Counted from the first letter of the stretch, positions 9,920 through 18,940 are shown. The stretch: DNA of 64,000 bases from CAIWHR01 sp963709525 (GCA_963709525.1 CAVPXB010000021.1:1-64000); one strand, 5' to 3'. Made by a program: numbers and translations. The notes: a model not told the origin generated them from the sequence alone.

Positions 9920-10271
9920 CGGGTATTTCCTCGGTCGTCAGCAGGCGCGTGGGCGCGGATTGCGGCGCGACGATATGCCGCGCCGCTGAGGGTTGAATCG
10001 GGACAGCAGCGCCCGCATGATGCATCGCGTGTGACCCGTCTGTCCAAGTGGGCATGTAGTGTGTTCTCCTTCGGGGTGCGGGAACTCATCATCTGAAGCT
10101 ATGGGCAGAATTTGCACAATCAATTGGACGTATGATCGGGAACGGGCGCAACATCGCCTCATCGCGGGAACTGGGTGTTGCTTGCGATGGCCATCCCGCG
10201 AAAGAGCCGCCATTTTCGTTGGCCTGGAAATGGATGAAAACGAGCATTCTCAACATTGAAGGAGATGCAGG
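9920..10271. other. Intergenic region between divergent rutE and rubrerythrin genes
   Basis: 352 bases without a convincing gene. On the minus strand an AAGGAG precedes an ATG at 10055, but the frame that follows runs into rutE in another frame and looks like shadow coding. An AT-rich stretch at about 10098-10135 contains TATGAT and is a possible promoter for the rubrerythrin gene. No clear -35 box or operator could be fixed. Confidence 0.4.
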
Positions 10272-10694
10272 ATGAAAAGTCTCAAGGGTACCAAGACCCA
10301 CGACAACCTCAAGGCCGCGTTTGCCGGCGAATCGCAGGCGAACCGCCGCTATCTCTATTTCGCAAACAAGGCCGACGTCGAAGGTCAGAATGACGTTGCG
10401 GCACTCTTCCGCTCGACGGCGGAAGGCGAGACCGGCCACGCCCACGGCCACCTCGACTACATCGCACAAGTGGGCGATCCGGCAACCGGTCTGCCGATCG
10501 GTTCGTCGCGTCAGAACCTCATGGCCGCCGTGGCCGGCGAGACGCACGAGTACACCGATATGTACCCGGGCATGGCCAAGTCCGCGCGCGACGAGGGTTT
10601 CGAGGAAATCGCCGACTGGTTCGAGACGCTGGCCAAGGCCGAGCGTTCCCATGCCAACCGCTATCAGAAGGCGTTGGACGCGCTGGCCGACTGA
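10272..10694 (+). CDS. Rubrerythrin-family di-iron protein (no rubredoxin domain)
   Basis: A 140-residue four-helix di-iron protein. The iron-ligand motifs are visible as AFAGESQANRRY, EGETGHAHGHLDY, AGETHEYTDMY and KAERSHANRY, giving the paired E...ExxH pattern. The C-terminal rubredoxin domain of classic rubrerythrins (about 190 residues) is absent. Rubrerythrins reduce hydrogen peroxide using electrons from redox partners. Lacking its own rubredoxin, this one needs an external donor, and the Fe-S protein encoded 166 bases downstream is a candidate. The start at 10272 has AAGGAG nine bases upstream. It is the first gene of a three-gene module with the Fe-S oxidoreductase and DUF3501. Confidence 0.9.
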   Translation: MKSLKGTKTHDNLKAAFAGESQANRRYLYFANKADVEGQNDVAALFRSTAEGETGHAHGHLDYIAQVGDPATGLPIGSSRQNLMAAVAGETHEYTDMYPGMAKSARDEGFEEIADWFETLAKAERSHANRYQKALDALAD

Positions 10695-10860
10695 TCTGCG
10701 TTTCCCAAAGCGGGCGTCGCCCGAGCGCGGCGTTCGCTTTGACCCTGCGTCGTCGCGCTGCTTCGGGTGAGCGTCCGCAGAGGGCGTACACGCGAGTTTT
10801 CGCAAGACCCCCGGGCGCGGGGCCCGCGCCCTGGCCGCCATTCTCCGTCACGAGTCAAAA

Positions 10861-12204
10861 ATGACCACCCGCGAAGGCAACCTCGAAGCTCCGACCCGGC
10901 ATTCTGTCGACTGGCGCAATGCCGATTTCTACAGCGAGGAGTCGCTGTTCAAGGAAATGGAGCGGGTGTTCGACATCTGTCACGGATGTCGTCGCTGCGT
11001 CAGCCTATGCCATTCGTTTCCGACGCTCTTCGACCTGGTCGACGAGAGCAAGACGATGGAAGTGGACGGAGTGGCCAAGTCCGACTACTGGAAGGTCGTC
11101 GACCACTGCTACCTCTGCGACGTGTGCTACATGACCAAGTGCCCGTACACGCCGCCGCATCCGTGGAACCTCGATTTTCCGCACCTCATGCTGCGCGCGA
11201 AGGCGGTGAAGTTTCGCCAGGAGGGCGCGCGCTTCCGGGATCGCCTGCTGACCAGCACCGATCGCCTGGGGAAGCTCGCGACGATACCTGTCGTGGTGCA
11301 GATCGTGAACAAGGTGAACACGATGCCCGCGGCGCGCAAGGTGATGGACAAGGTGCTGGGCATCGCAGCCACGCCGCAGTTGCCTCCGTACGATCCGAAG
11401 CCGTTCCGCAGGACCGCGAAGCCGTCGGTCGCCTGGCCGCTGCGCAATGGCGAGCGCACGCCGGGCAAGGTTGCGATCTTTTCGACCTGCTACATCAACT
11501 ACAACGAGCCCGGGATCGGCCGCGACCTGGTCAGGATTCTCGAGCACAACGAGATTCCCTGGCGGCTTGCGGAGCAGGAAGCCTGCTGCGGGATGCCCAA
11601 GCTCGAACTGGGCGATTTCGAATCCGTCGAGCGCCTGAAGAACATCAACGTTCCGGCGCTGGCCCGGCTGGCCCGCGATGGCCACGCGATCCTCACGTCG
11701 GTGCCGTCCTGCACCTTGATGTTCAAGCAGGAGTTGCCGCTGATCTTTCCCGAGGATGACGATGTGAAGGTGGTGGCCGAGGCGATGTTCGATCCCTTCG
11801 AGTACTTCGTGCTGCGCGACAAGGATGGCCTGCTGCGGAAGGACTTCACGCATCCCCTCGGGCGCATCAGCTATCACATTCCCTGCCATTCGCGGGTGCA
11901 GAACGTGGGGCAGAAGACCCGCGAGGCGCTCGAATGGGTGCCCGAGACGACGGTGACGACGGTGGAGCGCTGCGCCGGGCACGATGGCACCTATGGCGTG
12001 AAGAGCGAGTTCTTCCCGACATCGATGAAAATCGGCAAGCCGGTGTTTGCGCAGATGGCCGGCGCGGAGCCGGACTACGTGAGTTCCGATTGCCCGATCG
12101 CCGGGCGTCGCATCCTGCAGGGCATGGATGAATCGGGCACTGCGCACCATGCGAAAAAGCGGCATCCGCTGACGCTGTTGCGCATGGCGTATGGTCTTGA
12201 CTGA
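10861..12204 (+). CDS. HdrD/GlpC-like iron-sulfur oxidoreductase with CCG domains
   Basis: A 447-residue cytoplasmic Fe-S protein of the heterodisulfide reductase D / glycerol-3-phosphate dehydrogenase C type. An N-terminal ferredoxin-like region has two cluster-binding sets, Cys40-43-46-50 (CHGCRRCVSLC) and Cys83-86-89-94 (CYLCDVCYMTKC). The first CCG domain reads FSTCYINYNEP ... EQEACCGMPKLELG. The second is altered (YHIPCHSRVQN ... ERCAGHDGTYG), with CA in place of the usual CC. There is no membrane helix. The family passes electrons between soluble partners or quinone-linked dehydrogenases. Its place between rubrerythrin and DUF3501 suggests it feeds electrons to rubrerythrin, but that is inference. 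Confidence 0.85.
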   Translation: MTTREGNLEAPTRHSVDWRNADFYSEESLFKEMERVFDICHGCRRCVSLCHSFPTLFDLVDESKTMEVDGVAKSDYWKVVDHCYLCDVCYMTKCPYTPPHPWNLDFPHLMLRAKAVKFRQEGARFRDRLLTSTDRLGKLATIPVVVQIVNKVNTMPAARKVMDKVLGIAATPQLPPYDPKPFRRTAKPSVAWPLRNGERTPGKVAIFSTCYINYNEPGIGRDLVRILEHNEIPWRLAEQEACCGMPKLELGDFESVERLKNINVPALARLARDGHAILTSVPSCTLMFKQELPLIFPEDDDVKVVAEAMFDPFEYFVLRDKDGLLRKDFTHPLGRISYHIPCHSRVQNVGQKTREALEWVPETTVTTVERCAGHDGTYGVKSEFFPTSMKIGKPVFAQMAGAEPDYVSSDCPIAGRRILQGMDESGTAHHAKKRHPLTLLRMAYGLD

Positions 12205-12223
12205 AGCGCCCAGGGAGTCCTCG

Positions 12224-12808
12224 ATGCCCACGATCACCCGTGACAGCCTGCTGACGCTCGAGGCTTACGCCAAGGGGCGCAACGAGTTTCGCGCCCGGGT
12301 AATGGCGCACAAGAAGGCCCGGTCGGTGGCGTTGGGCGCCAACGTGACGCTGCTGTTCGAGGACGAACTCACGCTTCGTTACCAGATCCAGGAGATGCTG
12401 CGCGTCGAGAAGACATTCGAGGAAGCCGGCATCCAGGACGAACTCGACGCCTACAACCCGCTGGTTCCGGACGGCTCGAACTTCAAGGCGACCATGCTGA
12501 TCGAGTACGAGGACCCCGAGCAGCGCAAGCACGCGCTCGCGCGGCTCAAGGGAATCGAGCGCCGCACGTGGATCGAAGTCGAAGGCTGCGGGCGCGTGTA
12601 CGCCATCGCCGACGAGGACCTCGAGCGCGAGAACGAAGAGAAGACCTCGGCGGTCCATTTCCTGCGCTTCGAACTCGCGCCGGAGATGGTGGCGGCGCTG
12701 AAGCATGGCATGGCGCTGGGCATGGGTATCGACCACCCGAATTACCCGGTGGCCCTGCCGGCGGTGAGCCCGGAGACCCGGCAGGCGCTGCTCGCGGATC
12801 TCGCCTGA
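12224..12808 (+). CDS. DUF3501 family protein
   Basis: A 194-residue soluble protein starting MPTITRDSLLTLEAYAKGRN, which matches the conserved opening of the DUF3501 family. The ATG at 12224 has GGGAG upstream and lies 19 bases after the Fe-S gene; an earlier start at 12191 would overlap that gene. It is rich in charged residues (RFELAPEMVAALKHG near the end), with no signal peptide, cysteine motif or membrane segment. DUF3501 genes are usually found beside rubrerythrin and CCG-type Fe-S genes, as here, which points to a shared peroxide or redox function. The molecular role is unknown. Confidence 0.85.
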   Translation: MPTITRDSLLTLEAYAKGRNEFRARVMAHKKARSVALGANVTLLFEDELTLRYQIQEMLRVEKTFEEAGIQDELDAYNPLVPDGSNFKATMLIEYEDPEQRKHALARLKGIERRTWIEVEGCGRVYAIADEDLERENEEKTSAVHFLRFELAPEMVAALKHGMALGMGIDHPNYPVALPAVSPETRQALLADLA

Positions 12809-12829
12809 GGCCTTCGCGCCGAAACGTCT

Positions 12830-12926
12830 TCGCGCCTGAAGGCGCTCCTACAAAGTCCCCACGGCTGCGCGCACCTGTAGGAGCGGCTTCAGCCGCGAAT
12901 GCGTTCGGGCCGGAAGGCCCTCCTGC
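12830..12926. repeat. Cluster of three REP-like palindromic units
   Basis: Copy 1 at 12830-12852 is the inverse of TGTAGGAGCGCCTTCAGGCG. Copy 2 at 12876-12898 begins TGTAGGAGCGGCTTCAGCCG. Copy 3 at 12904-12926 is a diverged inverted copy. Each unit has the TGTAGGAGC head and a short internal palindrome. They lie between the convergent DUF3501 and yajQ genes, a usual place for REP elements. Confidence 0.7.
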
Positions 12927-12941
12927 AGGAGCGCCGCGCGC

Positions 12942-13427
12942 TCAGTCGCGGAAGTTGCCGAACTGCACCGGGAAATCGGTGATCGATTTCTTCACCAGCG
13001 CGATCGCGTCCTGCAGGTCGTCGCGCTTGGTTCCCGAAACACGGACCGCGTCGCCCTGAATGCTGGCCTGGACTTTCATCCTGGCGTCCTTGATCAGCTT
13101 GACGATCTTCTTGGACAACTCCTGCTCGATGCCGACGCGGATCGTCACCGCCTGTTTCACCTTGTTGCCGGAGACCTTCTCGACGTCGCCGTATTTCAGT
13201 GCGCGGATGTCGACGCCGCGCTTGGCGAGCTTGCCGGTGACGATGTCGGTGACCTGCGACAGCTTGAAGTCGTCGTCGGCGAACAGCGTCAGGACCTTGT
13301 CGGCAGTTTCGACACGGGCGTCCGAGCCCTTGAAATCGAAGCGCGTCGAGAGTTCCTTGTTGGCCTGGTCCATCGCGTTGCGGACTTCCACCTGATTGAC
13401 TTCCGAGATGATGTCGAACGAGGGCAT
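12942..13427 (-). CDS. yajQ: YajQ family cyclic-di-GMP/nucleotide-binding protein
   Basis: A 161-residue protein with two RNP-like ferredoxin-fold domains. The N-terminus MPSFDIISEVNQVEVRNAMD, the segment STRFDFKGSDARVE and the terminal ITDFPVQFGNFRD are diagnostic. The family binds nucleic acid or, in some plant and animal pathogens, cyclic di-GMP, and acts as a transcriptional co-regulator. The ATG at 13427 gives the normal family length; the open frame continues upstream without related sequence. It converges on the DUF3501 gene across a REP cluster. Confidence 0.92.
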   Translation of the reverse strand: MPSFDIISEVNQVEVRNAMDQANKELSTRFDFKGSDARVETADKVLTLFADDDFKLSQVTDIVTGKLAKRGVDIRALKYGDVEKVSGNKVKQAVTIRVGIEQELSKKIVKLIKDARMKVQASIQGDAVRVSGTKRDDLQDAIALVKKSITDFPVQFGNFRD

Positions 13428-13516
13428 GGCTTTATCGGTACCTGGTTGGTGAGAGAGTGGAAATTGCGGACGCCAGATGCAACGGCTCGCGACCGCGGCG
13501 GAAACCCGGAGCTCGT

Positions 13517-15247
13517 TCAGGCATCGGCGGTCGCCGCGCCCGCAGACAGCCACTTGTCCAGCGCCGTCGTGACAGCGGCAAGCGGGTGACTCCAGTCGAG
13601 GAAATGCTGTTGCCTGAAGATCCGCAGTGACGGATACCACGGCGAACGTTGCGTTGCCAGCCGCCAGCGCCAGCAGGTGTTGTAGCGGTCGAGCAGCCAG
13701 ACCGGCTTGCCCAGCGCGCCCGCCACATGCGCCACCGAAGTGTCGGTTGATATCACGAGATCCAGTTCGCCGATGATCGCGGCCGTATCGCCAAAATCCC
13801 GTATTTCGCCCGTGAAATCGATCAGTCGACGGCCAAGCGGGCCGAGCGGACCACGGTCGCCGGCGGCGCCAATCTGGAGGCTGACGAACGAAACACCGCG
13901 CGTCGCGACCAATGGTGCCAGCAATTCCAGCGGGACCGACTTGTGCCGGGTCAGGTAGCCATGATCTCCGCGCGCCAATGCCGCCCATGCCAACCCGATC
14001 CGCGGCCGTGGCAAAGGATCGAGCTTCGGACGCCATTGTTGCACGCGATCGATCGGGGGCGAGAGATAGGGGATGCGACCAGGCAGCTGATCCGGCGTCA
14101 CGCCGAGCAGCCATGGCAGCGAGAGCACCGAAACGCGGGCACTCGGCGCCGGGTCGAGCGCGCCGACCAGCGCAGCGTCCTTCAGCAGCGGCACGGCTCC
14201 GCCCAGAGTGGCCAGGAGCGGCGCCAGGCTTTGCCAATATCCGTCGGCGACGAACACGAGTTTGCCCACGCGGGAGGCCGCCGCGGGCAAGAAACGCGCG
14301 AACTGGATCACATCGCCCAGCCCCTGCTCAGCGTGGACCAGCAAGGTACCCGGCAGGGCGCTGCCATCCCACAGCGGGAGATCGGTGTATTGCCTTGCCG
14401 GGCCGAAGCAGCCGTTGGGTCGCTCTTCGAAGGCGCGCCAGCCGTCAGCGAAGTTACCGCGACCGAGGAGCGTGCTGGCGATTCCAAAGCGCGCATCGAA
14501 ATCGTTGGGGTCGAGCGCCGCTGCGTTGCGGTAGCCCGATTCCGCAGCGGCGAGATCGCCGCACCAGTGGCGGACCGCAGCCAGCGTCTGCCAGAACGAT
14601 GGGGACGAGGCTCCGTCCGATGCGTAGGCTTCGAGCACTCCACGTGCGCCTTCGGGGTCGCCGTCGAGTGCCTGCGAATACGCCACACCCGTCCTCGCAG
14701 CGAGGTGGCCGGGGTTGGCCGCGAGGGCTTTGGCGAACGCCGCCCGGGCGCCTGCCGTGTCACCGGCGCGATTGCGCACGTTGCCCAGGTTGGCGGCGGC
14801 ATCCGCGAGTTTGGGATCGAGGACGAGTGCGCGCTCGAACGCGTGCACCGCCTGCGCTCTTGCGCCGGCACGCTCGAAGGCAATGCCGAGGTTGTTGAAG
14901 GCAAGTGCGTAATTCGGATCCAGCTGGACGGCGCGTTCGAGATGGTACACGGCATCCATGGCGCGCCCGACGCCGATCAGCGCATAGCCCAGGTTGCTGC
15001 GCGCAGGCGCGTTCGCCGGCAACAGCGCTGCGACCTGCTCGAACCGCGACACCGCAAGCCGCGCGTTGCCGGCAGACAGCGCGAGCGCCCCGGCGTTGTT
15101 CAGCGCGGTCGGGTCGCCCGGATGCCGGTCGAGATACGCGGAATAGGCGGCCTCGGCTTCAGCCAGCCGTCCTGCCCGATGCAGCGCGAGCGCGCCGGCG
15201 AGCAGCGTATGGCTTTCAGAGGACGGCGGGCGGCTCGGTGCGGCCAT
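13517..15247 (-). CDS. TPR-repeat protein with glycosyltransferase family 9-like C-terminal domain
   Basis: A 576-residue protein. Residues about 15-260 hold a string of tetratricopeptide repeats (for example AALNNAGALALSAGNARLAV-type units and NYALAFNNLGIAFERAGARA). From about residue 270 the sequence changes to a glycosyltransferase-like fold with LVHAEQGLGDVIQFARFLPA, IGLAWAALARGDHGYLTRHK and DLVISTDTSVAHVAGALGKP, which resembles the nucleotide-sugar site of ADP-heptose/GT9 transferases. The usual role is sugar transfer onto a protein or surface polymer, with the TPR part holding the acceptor. There is no signal peptide. It is transcribed away from argG and the target is unknown. Confidence 0.82.
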   Translation of the reverse strand: MAAPSRPPSSESHTLLAGALALHRAGRLAEAEAAYSAYLDRHPGDPTALNNAGALALSAGNARLAVSRFEQVAALLPANAPARSNLGYALIGVGRAMDAVYHLERAVQLDPNYALAFNNLGIAFERAGARAQAVHAFERALVLDPKLADAAANLGNVRNRAGDTAGARAAFAKALAANPGHLAARTGVAYSQALDGDPEGARGVLEAYASDGASSPSFWQTLAAVRHWCGDLAAAESGYRNAAALDPNDFDARFGIASTLLGRGNFADGWRAFEERPNGCFGPARQYTDLPLWDGSALPGTLLVHAEQGLGDVIQFARFLPAAASRVGKLVFVADGYWQSLAPLLATLGGAVPLLKDAALVGALDPAPSARVSVLSLPWLLGVTPDQLPGRIPYLSPPIDRVQQWRPKLDPLPRPRIGLAWAALARGDHGYLTRHKSVPLELLAPLVATRGVSFVSLQIGAAGDRGPLGPLGRRLIDFTGEIRDFGDTAAIIGELDLVISTDTSVAHVAGALGKPVWLLDRYNTCWRWRLATQRSPWYPSLRIFRQQHFLDWSHPLAAVTTALDKWLSAGAATADA

Positions 15248-15430
15248 CGATCTGATTCAATTCCGCGATGGTGTCCAGCGGGGGCATGGTCGCCTGGGCG
15301 AGGGGAAAACGGGCGCGGACCAAACTATCACGTCCGGGCGTCGGGCGCCAACGCTGTTTCGGTCGAGCGCTGGTGCATGGTGGGATAGAATCGCAGATTC
15401 CGCACCTCCATCGATCGCATCCTCTTTCCC

Positions 15431-16783
15431 ATGAGCCTCATCCTGCAGGGTCTTCCCGTCGGCCAGAAGGTCGGCATTGCGTTCTCCGGCGGCCTCGACA
15501 CCAGCGCCGCGCTGCACTGGATGCGCGCCAAAGGCGCGATTCCCTACGCGTACACGGCAAATCTCGGGCAGCCGGACGAGCCCGACTACGACGACATCCC
15601 GCGCCGCGCGCTGCAGTACGGGGCAGAGGTGGCGCGGCTGATCGACTGCCGCGCCGCACTTGTCGCGGAAGGCATCGCGGCGCTGCAGGCGGGCGCATTC
15701 CACATCTCGACCGCCGGTACCGCCTATTTCAACACGACGCCGCTCGGGCGCGCGGTCACCGGCACGATGCTCGTGGTCGCGATGCGCGAAGACGACGTGC
15801 ACATCTGGGGCGATGGCAGCACGTTCAAGGGCAACGATATCGAGCGCTTCTATCGCTACGGGCTGCTTGCCAATCCGAACCTCCGCATCTACAAGCCCTG
15901 GCTCGACCAGCAGTTCATCGACGAGCTGGGCGGCCGCAAGGAGATGTCGGAGTACATGAACCGTTGCGGTTTCGGCTATCGGATGACCACCGAGAAGGCC
16001 TACTCGACCGACTCCAACATCCTTGGCGCGACGCACGAGGCGAAGGACCTCGAGTTCCTGAACAAGGGCATCCGCATCGTCGAGCCAATCATGGGCGTGG
16101 CCTTCTGGCGCGACGACCTGCCGGTGAAGGCGGAGACGGTTGCGGTGCGTTTCGACGAAGGACGGCCGGTGGCGCTCAACGGCGTCGAGTTCGCCGACGA
16201 GGTCGCGCTGATGGCCGAGGCCAACGCGATCGGCGGTCGCCATGGCCTGGGCATGAGCGACCAGATCGAGAACCGGATCATCGAGGCGAAGAGTCGCGGC
16301 ATCTACGAGGCGCCGGGCATGGCGCTGCTGTACATCGCCTACGAACGCCTCGTCACCGGCATCCACAACGAGGACACGATCGAGCACTACCGCGACAACG
16401 GGCGCAGCCTCGGCCGCCTGCTCTACCAGGGCCGCTGGTTCGATTCGCAGGCGATGATGCGCCGCGAGAGCGCGCAGCGCTGGATCGCCCGCGCGATCAC
16501 CGGCGAAGTCGCGCTGGAGCTGCGGCGCGGCAACGACTACTCGATTCTCGACACGACGAGCCCCAACCTCACCTACAAGCCCGAGCGGCTCACGATGGAA
16601 AGGGGCGAGGCGTTCTTTACGCCGCAGGATCGCATCGGCCAGCTCACCATGCGCAACCTCGACATCACCGACACGCGCGAGAAGCTGATGACCTACGTCA
16701 AGACAGGCTTGCTGCGACCGGCCGAAGGCTCACCGCTGCCGCGTCTCGTCGGCGGCAGCGACGACAGGAAGTCCGCCGACTAG
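15431..16783 (+). CDS. argG: Argininosuccinate synthase
   Basis: Joins citrulline and aspartate using ATP, the penultimate step of arginine synthesis. At 450 residues it belongs to the longer ArgG type seen in E. coli (447 residues) rather than the roughly 400-residue type. The ATP-binding P-loop reads GIAFSGGLDTSAAL near the start; STAGTAYFNTTPLGR and GDGSTFKGNDIERFYRYG are family blocks. A TAGAAT element at 15386-15391 is a possible -10 without a convincing -35. Its partner argF is encoded 1.1 kb downstream on the other strand, separated by a Bug receptor gene. Confidence 0.96.
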   Translation: MSLILQGLPVGQKVGIAFSGGLDTSAALHWMRAKGAIPYAYTANLGQPDEPDYDDIPRRALQYGAEVARLIDCRAALVAEGIAALQAGAFHISTAGTAYFNTTPLGRAVTGTMLVVAMREDDVHIWGDGSTFKGNDIERFYRYGLLANPNLRIYKPWLDQQFIDELGGRKEMSEYMNRCGFGYRMTTEKAYSTDSNILGATHEAKDLEFLNKGIRIVEPIMGVAFWRDDLPVKAETVAVRFDEGRPVALNGVEFADEVALMAEANAIGGRHGLGMSDQIENRIIEAKSRGIYEAPGMALLYIAYERLVTGIHNEDTIEHYRDNGRSLGRLLYQGRWFDSQAMMRRESAQRWIARAITGEVALELRRGNDYSILDTTSPNLTYKPERLTMERGEAFFTPQDRIGQLTMRNLDITDTREKLMTYVKTGLLRPAEGSPLPRLVGGSDDRKSAD

Positions 16784-16850
16784 GCGGGCGCACCCCGGCG
16801 ACCGGTCCCGGCGCGCGCACCGTGACGCGCGCGACGGCTTTGCGTCGACC

Positions 16851-17822
16851 TCAGTCGACCTTCAGGCCCACCTTCCTGATGATCGGCGCCCACTTTGCGG
16901 CCTCGCCGGCGATCAGCAGGCCGAAGTCCTCGGGCGTTCCGCCGATCAGGTCGAAGCCCGCGTCGTTCAGCTTCTTCGCGACATCGGGAAGCTTCATGAT
17001 CGCGTTCATCTCCGCGTTGAGGCGGGCGATGATCGGCTTGGGCGTGGCGGCCGTCATGAGCACGCCGTTCCATGCCAGCGCTTCGAAACCGGGGAAGCCC
17101 GATTCGGCGATCGTGGGCAGGTCGGGCAACAGCGGGAAGCGCTTCGCGGTCGTGACCGCCAGGGCACGCAAGCGACCCGCCTGGATCTGCGGCTGGAGCG
17201 GGGACATCACCGTGAAGATCATGTGCGTATCGCCCTGGATCGTCGATGTCACCGCCGGCGGGGATCCGTTGAACGGAACGTGCAGGGCATCGATGCCGGC
17301 CGCCGACTTGAAATACTCCATCGTCAGATGCGACGAGCTGCCGTTGCCGACGGAAGCGTAATTGAGCTTGCCCGGATTCGCCTTGCCCCAGGCGATGAGT
17401 TCCTGCACGGTCTTTACAGGCAACTGGGCGTTGATGGCCAGCACGTTGGGCTGGCTGGTGGTGATGATGACCGGCGCCAGGTCCTTCTGCGGGTCGTAGG
17501 GCAGCTTTTGCAGCAGCGGCCCGAAGGCGAGCGGACCGTTGTACGACAGCACCATCGTGTTGCCGTCGGGAGCGCTTCGCGCGGCCTCGTTGGCTGCCAC
17601 GGTGCCGCTGGCGGCGGGCCGGTTTTCGACCACGATCGGCACGCCGAGGCGATCCTTGAGCTTGTCGCCGATGACGCGGGCGATCACGTCGAGCGAGCTG
17701 CCCGCCGGTGCGGACACCAGGAATTTGATCGGCTTGTCGGGCCAGTTCTGCGCGGCCGCGGGGAGCGCGAGGGCGGCGGTTGCCGCCACGGACAGCAAAC
17801 AAAGGAGTTGGCGTCGTTTCAT
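16851..17822 (-). CDS. Bug-family (tripartite tricarboxylate transporter) periplasmic substrate-binding protein
   Basis: A 323-residue exported receptor. The start at 17822 (MKRRQLLCLLSVAATAALAL) gives a clean Sec signal peptide ending in AAAQ and has AAGGAAG upstream; a longer start at 17873 would place 17 extra residues before the signal. NWPDKPIKFLVSAPAGSSLD and VVENRPAASGTVAANEAAR are the hallmark first strands of the Bug family. These proteins bind carboxylated organic acids in the periplasm and are very numerous in Burkholderiales, often without their membrane partners. No tctA/tctB genes are present here, so the ligand is not predictable. It lies 55 bases upstream of argF on the opposite-strand block. 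Confidence 0.9.
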   Translation of the reverse strand: MKRRQLLCLLSVAATAALALPAAAQNWPDKPIKFLVSAPAGSSLDVIARVIGDKLKDRLGVPIVVENRPAASGTVAANEAARSAPDGNTMVLSYNGPLAFGPLLQKLPYDPQKDLAPVIITTSQPNVLAINAQLPVKTVQELIAWGKANPGKLNYASVGNGSSSHLTMEYFKSAAGIDALHVPFNGSPPAVTSTIQGDTHMIFTVMSPLQPQIQAGRLRALAVTTAKRFPLLPDLPTIAESGFPGFEALAWNGVLMTAATPKPIIARLNAEMNAIMKLPDVAKKLNDAGFDLIGGTPEDFGLLIAGEAAKWAPIIRKVGLKVD

Positions 17823-17877
17823 GGAATGCTTCCTTGCAATGGGTCGTGCGGGGACGGCGTTGACGTCGGGCAAAGCG

Positions 17878-18807
17878 CTACGGACTCACGTGGCCGCAGA
17901 CGAGGAATTCGAGCAGCGCCTTCTGCGCATGCAGGCGGTTCTCGGCTTCGTCCCACACGACGCTCTGCGGTCCGTCGATGACGTCGGCGCTCACTTCCTC
18001 GCCGCGATGCGCGGGCAGGCAGTGCATGAACAGCGCATCGGGCCTGGCGGCGCGCATCATGTCCGCGTCGACCATCCAGGCGGCAAAATCGCGCTTGCGC
18101 GCTTCGTTCTCGGCTTCGAAGCCCATGCTGGTCCACACGTCGGTGGTGACCAGATCGGCGCCGCGCGCCGCCGCGCTGGGATCGGCGAAGGATTCGAAAT
18201 GGCTCGCCGCCAGCGACCTGGCAACGGCGGGGTCGACCTCATAGCCGGGCGGCGTCGAAACGTTGACCTTGAAGTCGAAAATCCGCGCTGCCTCGAGCCA
18301 GCTCGTCAGCACGTTGTTCGCGTCGCCGATCCACGCGACGGTGCGCCCGGCGATCGCGCCCCGATGCTCGGTGTAGGTGTAGATATCGGCCAATATCTGG
18401 CACGGATGGTGCTCGTTGGTGAGGCCGTTGATCACCGGCACGCGCGAGTGGGCGGCAAAGCGCTCGATGATCGTCTGCTCGAAGGTGCGGATCATCACCA
18501 CGTCGACCATGCGTGAAATCACGCGTGCGACGTCCTCGATCGGCTCGCCGCGCGACAGCTGGGTGTCGTGGCGATTGAGGTTGATCGCGATGCCGCCGAG
18601 CTGGTTCATGCCGGCCTCGAACGACACGCGGGTTCGGGTCGACGCCTTCTCGAATACCATCGCCAGCGTCCGGTCGCGCAGCGGCTGGTAGAGGTCGTAG
18701 CGCTTGAAACGCTCCTTGATCCACCGCGTGCGGGCGAACAAATGGTCGTAATCGTCGCGCGAGAAACTCGCGAATTGCAGGAAGTGGCGGGGCGGGCCGG
18801 ACGGCAT
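17878..18807 (-). CDS. argF: Ornithine carbamoyltransferase
   Basis: Transfers the carbamoyl group from carbamoyl phosphate to ornithine to make citrulline for arginine synthesis. At 309 residues it is the normal anabolic length. The carbamoyl-phosphate site FEKASTRTRVSFE, the ornithine-side loop, and the C-terminal FMHCLPAHRGEE motif are intact. The ATG at 18807 (MPSGPPRHFLQFASFSRDD) was preferred to a start at 18918 because the extension is not family-like. The supply of carbamoyl phosphate is encoded by carAB at 23-28 kb. Confidence 0.94.
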   Translation of the reverse strand: MPSGPPRHFLQFASFSRDDYDHLFARTRWIKERFKRYDLYQPLRDRTLAMVFEKASTRTRVSFEAGMNQLGGIAINLNRHDTQLSRGEPIEDVARVISRMVDVVMIRTFEQTIIERFAAHSRVPVINGLTNEHHPCQILADIYTYTEHRGAIAGRTVAWIGDANNVLTSWLEAARIFDFKVNVSTPPGYEVDPAVARSLAASHFESFADPSAAARGADLVTTDVWTSMGFEAENEARKRDFAAWMVDADMMRAARPDALFMHCLPAHRGEEVSADVIDGPQSVVWDEAENRLHAQKALLEFLVCGHVSP

Positions 18808-18913
18808 GGCGTTCGATGACTTCGGGTTCCGGATCGGATTTCCGATCAGGGAAAATTCTAGCACGCGGCCCATTTCCCCGGCCGACCCGGGGTCGAGCGG
18901 CAGCCTCCATGCC

Positions 18914-18940
18914 AACAAAAAGGGCGCCCGCCGGGCGCCC
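18914..18940 (-). terminator. Intrinsic terminator after rpsT
   Basis: Read on the minus strand, GGGCGCCC-ggc-GGGCGCCC forms a strong hairpin followed directly by TTTTTG. It lies 30 bases past the rpsT stop, between rpsT and argF. Confidence 0.85.

Noticed and set aside
9498..10055. Minus-strand gene with AAGGAG before ATG 10055
   Set aside because: After about 45 codons it runs through rutE in another frame, with the composition of a shadow frame and no family features.
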